From: JAAZKA01 sp034926225
Lineage (GTDB): Bacteria; Bacillota; Clostridia; Oscillospirales; QAMX01
DNA: 64,000 nt
NCBI GenBank assembly: GCA_034926225.1
Contig: JAYFRF010000007.1
Coordinates: 62,001-126,000 of the forward strand
Direction of reading: 5' to 3'
The notes under the pieces were generated by a model. It saw only the letters and a list, made by a program, of their open reading frames with translations. It was not told the DNA's origin and made no database searches. Shown here piece by piece: positions 15,551 to 24,926 of this stretch (positions within the stretch are counted from its first letter, which is position 1; each line of letters begins with the position of its first letter). The position numbers and the translations under genes are program-made.

Positions 15551-17527
15551 ATGAACCTCTGCGCAAGGCTCGCCGTCGGCAACCTAAAACGCGGAGCGCG
15601 GTCGACGCTGCCGTTTCTGCTCTGTGTTATCGGGACTGTGGCAATGTTTTATAACCTCTGCTACCTTGAAATGTACCCCGACCAGCTGATCGTATCCGGC
15701 GATACGGTGCTGCATTCGCTGCTGCTTTTTGGGATCATAGTCGTGTCGCTTTTCGCGCTGATCATACTCTACTACACCAATTCATTCCTGATTCGCCGCC
15801 GGCAGAAAGAATTCGGGCTTTTAAACATCCTCGGCTTAGAGAAGCGCCACCTCGCCCGCATGATGGCGATTGAGACGCTGCTGCTGGCCGTCACCGGCAT
15901 CGGCCTCGGCGTCGGAGGCGGTATCCTGATCTCGAAAGCGTTGTTGCTGCTCCTTCTTAAGCTTCTCGGCATCGGTCCCACGATGGGCTTTACCATATCC
16001 GTCCCGGCAATCCTCACCTGCGCGGGGGTCTTCGGTGCGATCTTCCTGTTAATTCTTGCGGCGAATGTGCGCCGTGTCGTTCTGGCGCGTCCCGTCGCGC
16101 TGCTGCATGGCTCGTCCGCCGGAGAACGTGAGCCGAAGACACGCTGGGTACTGACCGCCGTCGGCGTCCTGACGATGGGCGGCGGATATACGCTGTCCCT
16201 TCTTACGCGCGAGCCGCTCAAGGCCATTGGCGTGTTCTTCATCGCGGTTATCCTCGTTATCATCGGCACCTATTGCCTGTTTACGGCGGGCAGCATTGCA
16301 ATTTTGAAAATTGTGCGTAAAAAACGCAATTATTACTACCAGACCCGGCATTTCATCAATATTTCCGGCCTGATATACCGCATGAAGCGCAACGCCGCGG
16401 GACTCGCAAGCATCTGCATCCTCTCCACGATGGTGCTCGTGACGATCTCCACCACCGTCTCCCTCTATGCCGGCGTCGACGACATCCTTCGCACCCAATA
16501 TCCCCGCGATTTCGTCGTCACCGTGTTCGGCGCGTCCCCGGATGAGGAAGACAGCGCCGCGAAGAAAATTGACGCTGTTCTCGATGAATACGGCATCGCT
16601 CGGGAGAATCTGATCTGCTACCGTTTCGCGGCGCTGGCCTTTAAAAACGTCGGCGGTTCCATCGATTTTTCCTCTGGTACAGACTACTACGAGGTCGGCT
16701 ACACACGCTTTGAGTTTATCCCAGCCGCTTCCTATACGATGCTCACCGGCGAAAGCCTGACGCTTGCCGATGGGGAAGCGCTGCTCTACGCGCCGGATGC
16801 GGATTATACGTCGGACACCATTGATTTCGGTGGGGAAGCTTTCCGCATCGTGGGACGGCTCGAGGCGCTTTCCGTGCCGAGAAAGAACGCCTTTGACGTA
16901 GCCGATCACTACTACCTGATCGTCCCGGACGACGACGCCATCGAGCGCATCTTCGACGCGACGATGAAGGATGCCGAATACGAGGGGTCAAATCTCTACT
17001 ACGGCTTCGATACGTCCGTGTCCGACGAGCTTCAGCATGACGCCCAAAGCAGCATCTACGCCGCGCTGAAGGATCTCTCTGCCGGCATCACGCTCGTTTG
17101 TGACCAATGGGCGGACTTTATCTCGATCTATGGCGGTTTGTTTTTCGTCGGCATCGTTCTCGGTACGCTCTTTTTAATGGCGACGGTGTTGATCATCTAT
17201 TACAAGCAAATCTCTGAAGGCTACGATGACCAGAAACGTTTTGATATTATGAAAAAGGTTGGTTTATCGAATACGGAGGTGCGTGGCACCGTCAAAAGTC
17301 AGGTACTGACCGTCTTTTTCCTGCCGCTTATTGCCGCAATCGTCCACGTTGCCTTTGCGTTTCCTGCGGTGCTGCGGATGCTGATGGTGTTCAACCTCAA
17401 AAACATCCCTCTCTTAGCACTGGCAACCGCCGCGACTTGTATTATCTTCGCGCTGGTCTATGCCGCAATCTATGCCGTCACGGCAAAGTCGTATTATAGG
17501 ATTGTCAATACGCCTTCTCTTACTTAA
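15551..17527 (+). CDS. ABC transporter permease, BceB type (FtsX domains)
   Basis: A 658-residue permease with the BceB layout: about ten membrane helices, two FtsX regions (the first with RRRQKEFGLLNILGLEKRHL), and a large extracellular domain of about 200 residues between helices 7 and 8 (roughly 310-530). That domain senses and handles peptide antibiotics that target lipid II cycle intermediates in known BceB proteins. It would work with the ATPase at 14778. The kinase that normally partners BceB is not in this window. A long imperfect hairpin with a T run ends the operon. Confidence 0.9.
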   Translation: MNLCARLAVGNLKRGARSTLPFLLCVIGTVAMFYNLCYLEMYPDQLIVSGDTVLHSLLLFGIIVVSLFALIILYYTNSFLIRRRQKEFGLLNILGLEKRHLARMMAIETLLLAVTGIGLGVGGGILISKALLLLLLKLLGIGPTMGFTISVPAILTCAGVFGAIFLLILAANVRRVVLARPVALLHGSSAGEREPKTRWVLTAVGVLTMGGGYTLSLLTREPLKAIGVFFIAVILVIIGTYCLFTAGSIAILKIVRKKRNYYYQTRHFINISGLIYRMKRNAAGLASICILSTMVLVTISTTVSLYAGVDDILRTQYPRDFVVTVFGASPDEEDSAAKKIDAVLDEYGIARENLICYRFAALAFKNVGGSIDFSSGTDYYEVGYTRFEFIPAASYTMLTGESLTLADGEALLYAPDADYTSDTIDFGGEAFRIVGRLEALSVPRKNAFDVADHYYLIVPDDDAIERIFDATMKDAEYEGSNLYYGFDTSVSDELQHDAQSSIYAALKDLSAGITLVCDQWADFISIYGGLFFVGIVLGTLFLMATVLIIYYKQISEGYDDQKRFDIMKKVGLSNTEVRGTVKSQVLTVFFLPLIAAIVHVAFAFPAVLRMLMVFNLKNIPLLALATAATCIIFALVYAAIYAVTAKSYYRIVNTPSLT

Positions 17528-17586
17528 TTTTACTCTTACTTTCCGATACAAACGGCCGTAGTTGTTTCCTATCGCTTAAACGTAAA

Positions 17587-17654
17587 GAGAGCTGCCGATA
17601 CCGCTAACGCTTATAAACGGCGTTCTTCGGTATGGTAGCCCTCTTCATTTTTTT
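17587..17654 (+). terminator. Terminator of the BceAB-type operon
   Basis: An imperfect long hairpin (GAGAGCTGCCGATACCG against CGGTATGGTAGCCCTC) with an inner AACGC/GCGTT stem, followed by eight T residues (17647-17654). Confidence 0.65.
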
Positions 17655-17664
17655 TGGGAGCGTT

Positions 17665-18873
17665 TTATTGTTCGGGGTAGAACTTTGCAAGCCCTCCCTC
17701 ACCCGTCTCGCGGTATTTGCCGAACAGGTCGCGTCCGGTTTCGTACATCGTGCGGACGACGGTATCGAAGGAAATTTTTCTTGTGTAAGTTAGGAAATTG
17801 GCGAGGCTGACGGCGTTTTTAGCGCGCATAGCGGCGACGGCGTTGCGTTCGATGCAAGGAATCTGGACAAGGCCGCAGATGGGGTCGCAGGTAAGCCCTA
17901 AGTGATGCTCCATCGAAACCTCGGCCGCGTACTCGATCTGGTCGAGATCCATGCGGTAAAGTTCTGCAAGCGCGGCGGCTGCCATGCAGCAAGCCGTACC
18001 GATTTCCGCCTGGCAGCCGCATTCCGCGCCGGAGATGGAGGCATTGGTCTTAACGAGGTTGCCGATGATGCCTGCCGTCGCGAGAGCGTGAAGGATATCC
18101 TCGTCGGGGAAGCCGCGTATCTCCTGCTCATACGCCAGCACCGCCGGCAGTACGCCGCAGGAACCGCAGGTCGGCGCGGTCACGATCACGCCGCCGCCGG
18201 CGTTCTGCTCACTCGCCGCGAATGCATACGCGCAGACGAGCCGGTGCTCACGGGTCTGCGGGGTCTCGTCCATATGATGCTGCCGGAAAAGGGTACGCGC
18301 CTTGCGCTGCACGTGCAGCCCGCCCGCAAGCTCTCCTGTCGCCGCGATGCCGCGCCGGATTTCCTCGAGCATAGCCTCCCAGACCTCGGACATAAAGTCC
18401 CACATCCCAGCGCCCTCCACTCGCTCCGCGTACTCCCAAAGCCGTATATCCTCGCGTGTACAGACGTCGCGGATGTCGGCGAAGGTAGATTCCGCGTACA
18501 CATGCTCCGCCTCTGTTTCCCTCTCGCCCTCAAGCACGACCTTTCCGCCGCCGACACTTATAAAGCGGTACGCGGTGAGCTTGCGTTCCCCGTCATACGC
18601 GGTGATATCCATCGTATTCGGATGCGGCAGCGCCGTCTCCGGTGTTTCGGTATCGAAATCGATGTCGACCGGCGATGGATAGAGCGCCTCGCGGATGGCG
18701 ACATCCGTGAGGTGTCCCCGTCCGGTCTTCGCCAGAGAACCGTATAAAGTGACCGCATACCGTGTCGCGCAAGGATTCTCCGCGCGCGCCCGGCTCGCCG
18801 CGAATGTCGGCCCCATCGTATGGGATGATGAAGGTCCGCGCCCGATGCGATAAAGCTCACGTAAACTCTCCAA
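17665..18873 (-). CDS. sdaA: L-serine ammonia-lyase, iron-sulfur, single chain
   Basis: A 402-residue enzyme that converts L-serine to pyruvate and ammonia using a [4Fe-4S] cluster. Beta and alpha domains are fused in one chain as in the E. coli type. RGPSSSHTMGP is the substrate-site motif of the beta part, and APTCGSCGVLPA, GCQAEIGTACCM and the C-terminal LTCDPICGLVQIPCIERN block carry the cluster cysteines and the family signature. The start is a TTG at 18873 preceded by AGGAGGACACC. It is monocistronic and convergent with the transporter operon. Confidence 0.95.
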   Translation of the reverse strand: MESLRELYRIGRGPSSSHTMGPTFAASRARAENPCATRYAVTLYGSLAKTGRGHLTDVAIREALYPSPVDIDFDTETPETALPHPNTMDITAYDGERKLTAYRFISVGGGKVVLEGERETEAEHVYAESTFADIRDVCTREDIRLWEYAERVEGAGMWDFMSEVWEAMLEEIRRGIAATGELAGGLHVQRKARTLFRQHHMDETPQTREHRLVCAYAFAASEQNAGGGVIVTAPTCGSCGVLPAVLAYEQEIRGFPDEDILHALATAGIIGNLVKTNASISGAECGCQAEIGTACCMAAAALAELYRMDLDQIEYAAEVSMEHHLGLTCDPICGLVQIPCIERNAVAAMRAKNAVSLANFLTYTRKISFDTVVRTMYETGRDLFGKYRETGEGGLAKFYPEQ

Positions 18874-18988
18874 GGTGTCCTCCTATAAGCGTATCAGAAA
18901 CTCGTATAAGCGCCGCCCGGGGGTGCTGTCACCAGCGCTCCCGTAAGTATGTAAAAGCATATTGTGTTAAAAGCGTGGACGCAAAGCC

Positions 18989-20623
18989 TTACCGGGTGGT
19001 CTGCGCCTCCACCAGACGCTTTCCGCAGTAGATTTCGCGGAGCTTCGGCTTTTCGATCTTGCCCGTAGGATTACGCGGAACCGATGCCAGGATGATCTTG
19101 CGGGGACGCTTATACCGGGGCAGTCCGGTGCAAAACTCCTCGAGTTCGGCTTCGGTGCAGGTCTGGTCTTCCTTGATCTCGACGATGGCGGCGGCGATTT
19201 CGCCGAGCCTGTCGTCGGGCAGACCGATCACGGCGACGTCTTTGACCTTCGGGTAAGCGCGCAGGAAGTCCTCGATCTGTACCGGATACAGATTCTCGCC
19301 GCCGGTGATGATAACGTCCTTCTTACGGTCAACGAGATAAATAAAGCCGTTGGCGTCGTATTTCGCCATGTCGCCGGTTAAGAGCCAGCCGTCGTGCAGG
19401 ATCTCCGCCGTCGCCTCGGGGTTTTTATAATAGCATTTCATCACGCCGGGGCCTTTGACCGCGAGCTCGCCAACCCGCTCCGGTTCCCCGATGATTGTGC
19501 CCTGATCGTCCAGGATTTCGGCCTGCCACAGATAGCCCGCCTTACCGATCGCACCGACATGATCGATGTTCTCGACGCCGAGGTGGACGCAGCCGGGGCC
19601 AATCGACTCCGACAGACCGTAGTTCGTGTCATACTGGTGACGCGGGAACACAGTCTTCCAGCGCTTGATCAGGGAAGGCGGTACCGGCTGCGCGCCGATG
19701 TGCATGAGCCGCCACTGCGTAAGCCTGTAATCCTCCGTCTTGATCTCGCCGCGGTCGATCGAGTCGAGGATGTCCTGCGCCCACGGCACAAGCAGCCAGA
19801 CGATCGTCGCACGCTCGTCCGATACCGCGCGCAGGATCCATTCCGGCTTCACGCCGCGCAGCAGCACCGCCTTGCTGCACGAAACTAAGCTCCCGAACCA
19901 GTGCATCTTCGCGCCGGTATGGTACAGCGGCGGGATGCACAGAAACACATCGTCGCGTGTTTGCCCGTGGTGGTTCTGTTCGGTTAAAGCGGCGGATACG
20001 AGCGCGCGGTGGCTGTGCAGGATCGCTTTGGGGAAGCCTGTCGTACCGGATGAGAAGTAAATCGCTGCGTCGTCGTCTTCGGAAAGCTCGATCGCGGGCG
20101 CGGTCGTCGAGCAGAACGCGGTGTACTGCTCATAGTTGTCCGCAAAACCGGGTGTGTCGTGCCCCACATAGAACATCGCGCGCATACCGTGGAGCTTTTC
20201 CTCGATGGACTCGACGCGGCCGACGAATTCGGGGCCGAACACCAGCACCGACGCGTCGGAAAGCTTTAAACAATAGTCAATCTCCTCGGCGGTATAACGG
20301 TAATTCATCGGCACGGCAAGCGCGCCGGATTTTAAGATTCCGAAATAAATCGGCAGCCATTCCAGACAGTTCATCAAGAGAACGGCCACTTTATCTCCCT
20401 TTTTGACGCCGCGGGAAAGCAACAGATTCGCAAACCGGTTCGCCTTCGTGTCGAATTCCTTCCAGGTCATCTCGCGGCGGTACTGTCCTCCCGCGCCGGA
20501 CTCAATCAGGTCAAATTCCTTCCACGTCGTCCGGTCGGGACGCAGCGCAGGATTGATCTCGACAAGCGCAGCCTCCGACGGATGCAGCCTTGCGTTCTTC
20601 TCCAGAAAATCCATGATCACCAT
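18989..20623 (-). CDS. AMP-dependent acyl-CoA synthetase/ligase
   Basis: A roughly 544-residue adenylate-forming enzyme. The P-loop-like motif is YFSSGTTGFPKA. YGLSESIGPG is the core A5 motif and LLTGDMAKYDANGFIYLVDRKKD the A7-A8 hinge. The C-terminal PRNPTGKIEKPKLRE holds the catalytic lysine. Such enzymes activate a carboxylic acid as its AMP ester and pass it to CoA; the best general fit is medium/long-chain or aromatic acid-CoA ligase. ATGs at 20623 (MVIMDF), 20614 and 20668 compete. 20623 is preferred because GGAGG lies upstream, though the spacing of about 13 nt is long. The gene stands alone with its own promoter. Confidence 0.88.
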   Translation of the reverse strand: MVIMDFLEKNARLHPSEAALVEINPALRPDRTTWKEFDLIESGAGGQYRREMTWKEFDTKANRFANLLLSRGVKKGDKVAVLLMNCLEWLPIYFGILKSGALAVPMNYRYTAEEIDYCLKLSDASVLVFGPEFVGRVESIEEKLHGMRAMFYVGHDTPGFADNYEQYTAFCSTTAPAIELSEDDDAAIYFSSGTTGFPKAILHSHRALVSAALTEQNHHGQTRDDVFLCIPPLYHTGAKMHWFGSLVSCSKAVLLRGVKPEWILRAVSDERATIVWLLVPWAQDILDSIDRGEIKTEDYRLTQWRLMHIGAQPVPPSLIKRWKTVFPRHQYDTNYGLSESIGPGCVHLGVENIDHVGAIGKAGYLWQAEILDDQGTIIGEPERVGELAVKGPGVMKCYYKNPEATAEILHDGWLLTGDMAKYDANGFIYLVDRKKDVIITGGENLYPVQIEDFLRAYPKVKDVAVIGLPDDRLGEIAAAIVEIKEDQTCTEAELEEFCTGLPRYKRPRKIILASVPRNPTGKIEKPKLREIYCGKRLVEAQTTR

Positions 20624-20935
20624 GCTACTTAAAAAACCTCCAAAAACGTCCATTTCCCATTCTTCCATGCTGCCAAAAAGCGCGAAAAAAACGGTTCATT
20701 TCATATAATATCACAAGATTTTTCGCATGTCAAGAGCTTAAAAAATTGTGCTGTGTGGTTTCCCGCAAGCGATACAATGATGTGTGGCAAAAGATAAAAA
20801 ACAGTGAATAGGTATGTCATTTTACGACTTTTTCCAATGAAGTTGTCACGGCACTCTCTTTCCCCTTGTTTTTAAAATCAAAATAGTGTATACTCTTCTT
20901 ATATAGATAAACTTAGTCAGAAATGAGGTACCACT
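20624..20935. other. Intergenic region between divergent genes
   Basis: About 310 bp without a gene. It holds the ligase promoter (20705-20733) on the reverse strand. On the forward strand it holds a probable -10 TATACT (20889-20894), about 17 bp after a weak TTGTTT, for the MATE operon. Nothing recognisable was seen in the AT-rich middle. Confidence 0.6.
20705..20733 (-). promoter_or_regulatory. Sigma-A promoter of the acyl-CoA ligase
   Basis: Reverse strand TTGACA (20728-20733), 17 bp, TATTAT (20705-20710). Confidence 0.75.
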
Positions 20936-22336
20936 TTGCACAAATCCAAGCTCTCCTCCGCCTTTTTAACACTTCGCGATCCCCTCTTTTGGAAAACCGC
21001 CCTTCCGCTGGCTCTTCCGATCACCCTCCAGAATCTGTTGACCTCCTCCTTCCAGATCGTCGACACCCTTATGGTCGGGCAGCTCGGAGACACCGTCATC
21101 GCCGCTGTCGGTATCGCCGGTCAGGTCGCCTTCTTCATCAATCTCCTTTTCTACGGAATCTCAGCCGGCGGCGCCGTCTTTATCGCGCAGTTCTGGGGCG
21201 CCGGAAATCACCGCGGCATTCGTCATGTCTATGGTTTAATGCTCTCCCTCACCCTCCCCGTTATCCTGATCTTCATCGCCGCCTGCTCCTTATTTTCCAC
21301 GAACCTGATGGCCGTTTTTACCGATGACGCCGCACTAATCGAAATCGGCGCTCGTTATCTCCGCATCGCCTGCTGGTCCTACCTTCCCGTCGGTTTAAAT
21401 CAAGTCTTCTGCATCGTCCTGCGCTCCACCGAGGAAGTCCGCCTACCTATGGTCACCGGCATTTTCTCCGTCATTCTCAATGCTGCCGCCAATTACGCAC
21501 TCATCTTCGGCAAATTCGGTCTGCCTGCACTCGGTGTGGAAGGTGCCGCCATCGCTACCGTCCTTTCCGCCTTCCTCGGGACCTTGCTCGTTTTCCTTAT
21601 TTCCCTTTCCCACCGAAATATGCTCTGCGCTTCTCTCCGGGAAATATTCTCGTTCGATCGCCGCTTCGCCGGCAAATACATCCACCGCTCCCTACCCGTT
21701 CTCATCAATGAGGGTCTATGGTCGCTCGGTGTACTCGGCTACAACATGGTCTTCGGGCGGCTCGGCGCCGACAACTATGCCGCACTCACCATCTTCCGTA
21801 CCATCGAAAACCTCGGCTTCGTCTTCTTCATCGGTATCTGCAACGCCTGCGCCGTCCTCGTCGGCAAAAACATCGGCGCCGGACGCATCGACGAAGCGAA
21901 AAAGGTCAGCGGCGCTTTCATGCTTCTCGTCCCACTCGCCGGCATTACCGTCGGCCTGCTGCTTGTCATCCTCTCGAGCCCCATCCTGTCCCTCTTCAAT
22001 GTTTCCCCCTACGTCCGGCGCACCGCCCATCTTCTTCTCTACTTCTATGCCGCTGATATCGGTATCCGCAACATCCCCTATATCTCTGTCTGCGGCATCT
22101 TCCGTGCCGGCGGTGATACCAAAATCGGCGTTAAATACGACATCGGCTGCCTTTACGGTTTCTCCCTCCCCCTCGTCATCCTCTCCGCATTCGTCCTCCA
22201 GCTTCCCTTTCTCGCCGTCTACATCATCATGCTGCTCGCCGAGGATCTCCCGAAGTCCTTCCTCTGCATCCGCCGCTTCCTGACCTACACCTGGATCAAG
22301 CCGGTTACCGATTCCGTATCCACATTATCAGAATAA
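20936..22336 (+). CDS. MATE-family multidrug/metabolite efflux protein
   Basis: A 466-residue integral membrane protein with the 12-helix MATE fold. It opens with the family block LALPITLQNLLTSSFQIVDT followed by MVGQLGDTVIAAVGIAGQ, and the second half repeats it (GRLGADNYAALTIFRTIENL). It exports organic cations or metabolites by H+ or Na+ antiport. The start is a TTG with GAGGT upstream. It is the first gene of a tight operon with an iron-sulfur flavoprotein (16-bp gap), a ThuA-like protein and a Gfo/Idh/MocA oxidoreductase, so it may export or import a related metabolite. Confidence 0.92.
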   Translation: MHKSKLSSAFLTLRDPLFWKTALPLALPITLQNLLTSSFQIVDTLMVGQLGDTVIAAVGIAGQVAFFINLLFYGISAGGAVFIAQFWGAGNHRGIRHVYGLMLSLTLPVILIFIAACSLFSTNLMAVFTDDAALIEIGARYLRIACWSYLPVGLNQVFCIVLRSTEEVRLPMVTGIFSVILNAAANYALIFGKFGLPALGVEGAAIATVLSAFLGTLLVFLISLSHRNMLCASLREIFSFDRRFAGKYIHRSLPVLINEGLWSLGVLGYNMVFGRLGADNYAALTIFRTIENLGFVFFIGICNACAVLVGKNIGAGRIDEAKKVSGAFMLLVPLAGITVGLLLVILSSPILSLFNVSPYVRRTAHLLLYFYAADIGIRNIPYISVCGIFRAGGDTKIGVKYDIGCLYGFSLPLVILSAFVLQLPFLAVYIIMLLAEDLPKSFLCIRRFLTYTWIKPVTDSVSTLSE

Positions 22337-22352
22337 GGAGGTCTACCCGCAT

Positions 22353-22973
22353 ATGCCCAAGGTCTTAATGCTCAACGGCAGCCCTCATCGCGAAGGCTGC
22401 ACCTACACCGCTCTCGCCGAGGCTGCTTCCGTCCTCTCCCGCGAGGGTGTCGACTCGGAAATCGTCTGGGTCGGCACAGTCCCCGTCGCCTCCTGCACCG
22501 CCTGCGGCTTCTGTGCGAAAAACGGCCGCTGTGTCTTCGACGATGCCGTCAACGATTTCGTCGCCCGCGCCCGTACGGTTGACGGCTTCCTTTTCGGCTC
22601 CCCTGTTCACTACGCCGGCCCCTCCGGTGCGATAACGGCCTTCCTGGGACGCGCTTTTTACTCCGGCAGCTCCGCTTTCGCCAATAAACCCGGTGCGGTT
22701 GTCGCTTCCTGCCGCCGCGGCGGCGCAACCGCCACCTTCCAGCAGCTATCCATGTACCTCAATCGTATGATCACCGTCCCCACCCAGTACTGGGGCATCG
22801 TCCACGGTAACTCCCCCGCCGAGGTTCGTCAGGATGCGGAAGGGATGCAGACCATGCGCACCCTCGGCGCAAATATGGCGTATCTCATTCGGGCGCTCGA
22901 CTGCGCCAAAAATGCCGGAATCGTGCCGCCCACCCCCGAGATGCGTGTCGCCACCAATTTCATTCGTGGCTAG
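22353..22973 (+). CDS. Iron-sulfur flavoprotein / NAD(P)H-dependent FMN reductase family
   Basis: A 206-residue flavodoxin-fold protein. LMLNGSPHREG is the FMN phosphate loop typical of the NADPH-dependent FMN reductase/flavodoxin-2 group. Cys48, Cys51, Cys54 and Cys60 form CxxCxxCx5C, the compact [4Fe-4S] motif of iron-sulfur flavoproteins, and GSPVHYAGPSGAITAFLGR is the second flavin loop. It would move electrons between a donor and FMN in the cytosol. AAGGAGG precedes the ATG. It is the second gene of the MATE operon. Confidence 0.88.
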   Translation: MPKVLMLNGSPHREGCTYTALAEAASVLSREGVDSEIVWVGTVPVASCTACGFCAKNGRCVFDDAVNDFVARARTVDGFLFGSPVHYAGPSGAITAFLGRAFYSGSSAFANKPGAVVASCRRGGATATFQQLSMYLNRMITVPTQYWGIVHGNSPAEVRQDAEGMQTMRTLGANMAYLIRALDCAKNAGIVPPTPEMRVATNFIRG

Positions 22974-22997
22974 ACTGTAAAGATAGGAGTTATTCCC

Positions 22998-23657
22998 ATG
23001 AAGAAAGCCTGGATCCTCCAAGGCGGCTGGGACGGCCATGAACCCGTCCTTGTTTCAGCGCGCTTTGCCGGCATTCTCCGTGCCGAGGGCTTCGAGACCA
23101 CCGTCTTCGACACCCTCGACGCCCTGCTTGACCGGGAAGCCTTAAATGCCATCGATCTGCTCGTACCCGCCTGGACGATGGGTACCATCACAAACGAGCA
23201 GTGCCGCGCCGCCTGTGACGCGGTGGCCTCCGGCGTCGGCATCGCAGGCTGTCACGGCGGTATGTGCGACGCCTTCCGCAATGCGACCGAGTGGCAGTTC
23301 ATGACCGGCGGTCAGTGGGTCGCTCACCCCGGCAACGACGGCACCCCCTATCGCGTCTTTCTCCGTCATAACGCATCCTCCTCCATCGTCGAAGGCCTCT
23401 CCGACTTTGATGTCTCCTCGGAGCAGTACTATGTCCACATCGACCCCTGCGTTAACGTTCTCGCCACCACCCGCTTCCCCGTCGCCGACGGCCCCCATGC
23501 CGCAAACGGCGCGGTCGACGTCCCCGTCGTCTGGACAAAGCTCTGGGGCAAGGGCCGTGTCTTTTACAACTCCCTGGGGCATCACGACGATGTGTTTAAC
23601 ATTCCCGAAGCACAGGAATTGATGCGCCGCGGCTTTCTTTGGGCGGCGCGGAAATAA
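22998..23657 (+). CDS. ThuA-like domain protein
   Basis: A 219-residue protein of the ThuA family, a class-I glutamine-amidotransferase-like fold first named for trehalose utilisation. Recognisable parts are WDGHEPV near the N-terminus, GIAGCHGGMCDAFRNATEWQ in the nucleophile-elbow position, and the C-terminal GKGRVFYNSLGHHDDVF, the strongest family signature. ThuA proteins often occur beside Gfo/Idh/MocA oxidoreductases in sugar loci, as here (15 bp to the next gene). The biochemical reaction is not settled. Confidence 0.87.
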   Translation: MKKAWILQGGWDGHEPVLVSARFAGILRAEGFETTVFDTLDALLDREALNAIDLLVPAWTMGTITNEQCRAACDAVASGVGIAGCHGGMCDAFRNATEWQFMTGGQWVAHPGNDGTPYRVFLRHNASSSIVEGLSDFDVSSEQYYVHIDPCVNVLATTRFPVADGPHAANGAVDVPVVWTKLWGKGRVFYNSLGHHDDVFNIPEAQELMRRGFLWAARK

Positions 23658-23672
23658 GGAGGTCTTTGATCT

Positions 23673-24764
23673 ATGAATAAAGCCCGCATCGGCATCATCG
23701 GCTGCGGCTGCATCTCCGGCATCTATCTCAAAAACCTCTGCACCCGCTTCCATAACACAACCGTCGCCGCCGTCGCCGACCTCATCCCCGAACGTGTCGA
23801 AAACGCTGCCCGTGAGTACGGTATCCCCAAAATCCTCACCGACCGCGAAATGTGCGCCGACCCCGACATCGACATTATCTTAAACATCACCACCCCGCCC
23901 GACCACTACGCCCTCTGCAAGATGGCGCTCGAGGCCGGCAAGCCCGTCCATACCGAAAAGCCCCTCTCAGTCAGACGCGAGCAGGGCGCCGAGCTTCTCG
24001 CCCTTGCGGAGTCAAAAGGACTTCTTCTCGGCGGCGCTCCCGATACCTTCATGGGCGCCGGCATCCAGACCGCCCGCAAGCTCGTGGACGACGGCTGGAT
24101 CGGCGATATTATCGGCGCCACCGCTTTCATGACCTGCCACGGCCACGAAAGCTGGCATCCCGACCCCGCCTTCTACTACAAAACCGGTGCCGGACCCCTC
24201 TTCGACATGGGCCCCTACTACCTCACCGCCCTCGTCAACCTCATCGGTCCCATCGCCGCCGTCACCGCCGAGGCTAAAACCACCTTCCCCGTCCGCACCA
24301 TCACCAGCGCCCCCCATTACGGCGAAACGATCGACGTCGAGGTCAACACCCACTACTCCTCCACCCTTACCTTCGAAAACGGCGCCTATGCCACCATCCT
24401 TATGAGCTTCGACGTCTGGGGCGCTGAGCTCCCCCGTATCGAGCTGTACGGCACGCGCGGCACGATTTCCGTCCCGGATCCCAATACCTTCGGCGGTCAG
24501 GTAAAAGTGTTCCTTTCCCATACGAAACAGTGGGAAACCGTCCCGCTGACCCATCATTATGCCGACAACTCCCGCGGACTTGCGCTCGCCGACATGGCCT
24601 GTGCGCTCCGTGAAGGGCGCGGAAACCGCGCCTCCGGCAGGCTCGCTTTCCACGTCCTCGACACCATGCACGCCATCGACGAAGCCGCCGCGCTAGGACG
24701 GCGCGTTGAGGTGAAGAGCACCTGCGACAGACCTGTGCCGGTAAACCCGGAGTGGAATGCATGA
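23673..24764 (+). CDS. Gfo/Idh/MocA-family oxidoreductase
   Basis: A 363-residue NAD(P)-dependent dehydrogenase. The Rossmann start is RIGIIGCGCISG, the TEKP motif carries the conserved lysine, and GAGPLFDMGPYYLTALVNL carries the usual active-site DxxxYH-like region in modified form (Asp and Tyr kept). Family members oxidise or reduce hydroxyl carbons of sugars, inositols and glycosides. It is the last gene of the MATE/flavoprotein/ThuA operon. The substrate is likely a sugar derivative but not defined. Confidence 0.9.
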   Translation: MNKARIGIIGCGCISGIYLKNLCTRFHNTTVAAVADLIPERVENAAREYGIPKILTDREMCADPDIDIILNITTPPDHYALCKMALEAGKPVHTEKPLSVRREQGAELLALAESKGLLLGGAPDTFMGAGIQTARKLVDDGWIGDIIGATAFMTCHGHESWHPDPAFYYKTGAGPLFDMGPYYLTALVNLIGPIAAVTAEAKTTFPVRTITSAPHYGETIDVEVNTHYSSTLTFENGAYATILMSFDVWGAELPRIELYGTRGTISVPDPNTFGGQVKVFLSHTKQWETVPLTHHYADNSRGLALADMACALREGRGNRASGRLAFHVLDTMHAIDEAAALGRRVEVKSTCDRPVPVNPEWNA

Positions 24765-24786
24765 TTTCACACCTTTCATGTAAGTA

Positions 24787-24836
24787 AAACCGCTGGCAAA
24801 CCCCCAGTTAATAAAACTTTGGGGTTGCTGGCGGTT
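24787..24836 (+). terminator. Hairpin ending the MATE-ThuA operon
   Basis: A long G-U-containing hairpin (AAACCGCTGGCAA... paired with ...TTGCTGGCGGTTT). Only a short T run closes the stem, so termination strength is uncertain. Confidence 0.5.
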
Positions 24837-24926
24837 TGCATGCTGTAAAGCTTCACTTTTTTTCCGTTTAACCTCCCCCCAACCTGTCCATACTTTTCTT
24901 ATTATAAACGCCTGGGGGGAATCACA

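Noticed and set aside
21480..22283. Forward frame of 267 codons inside the MATE gene
   Set aside because: Serine/proline-rich out-of-frame reading of the transporter gene.
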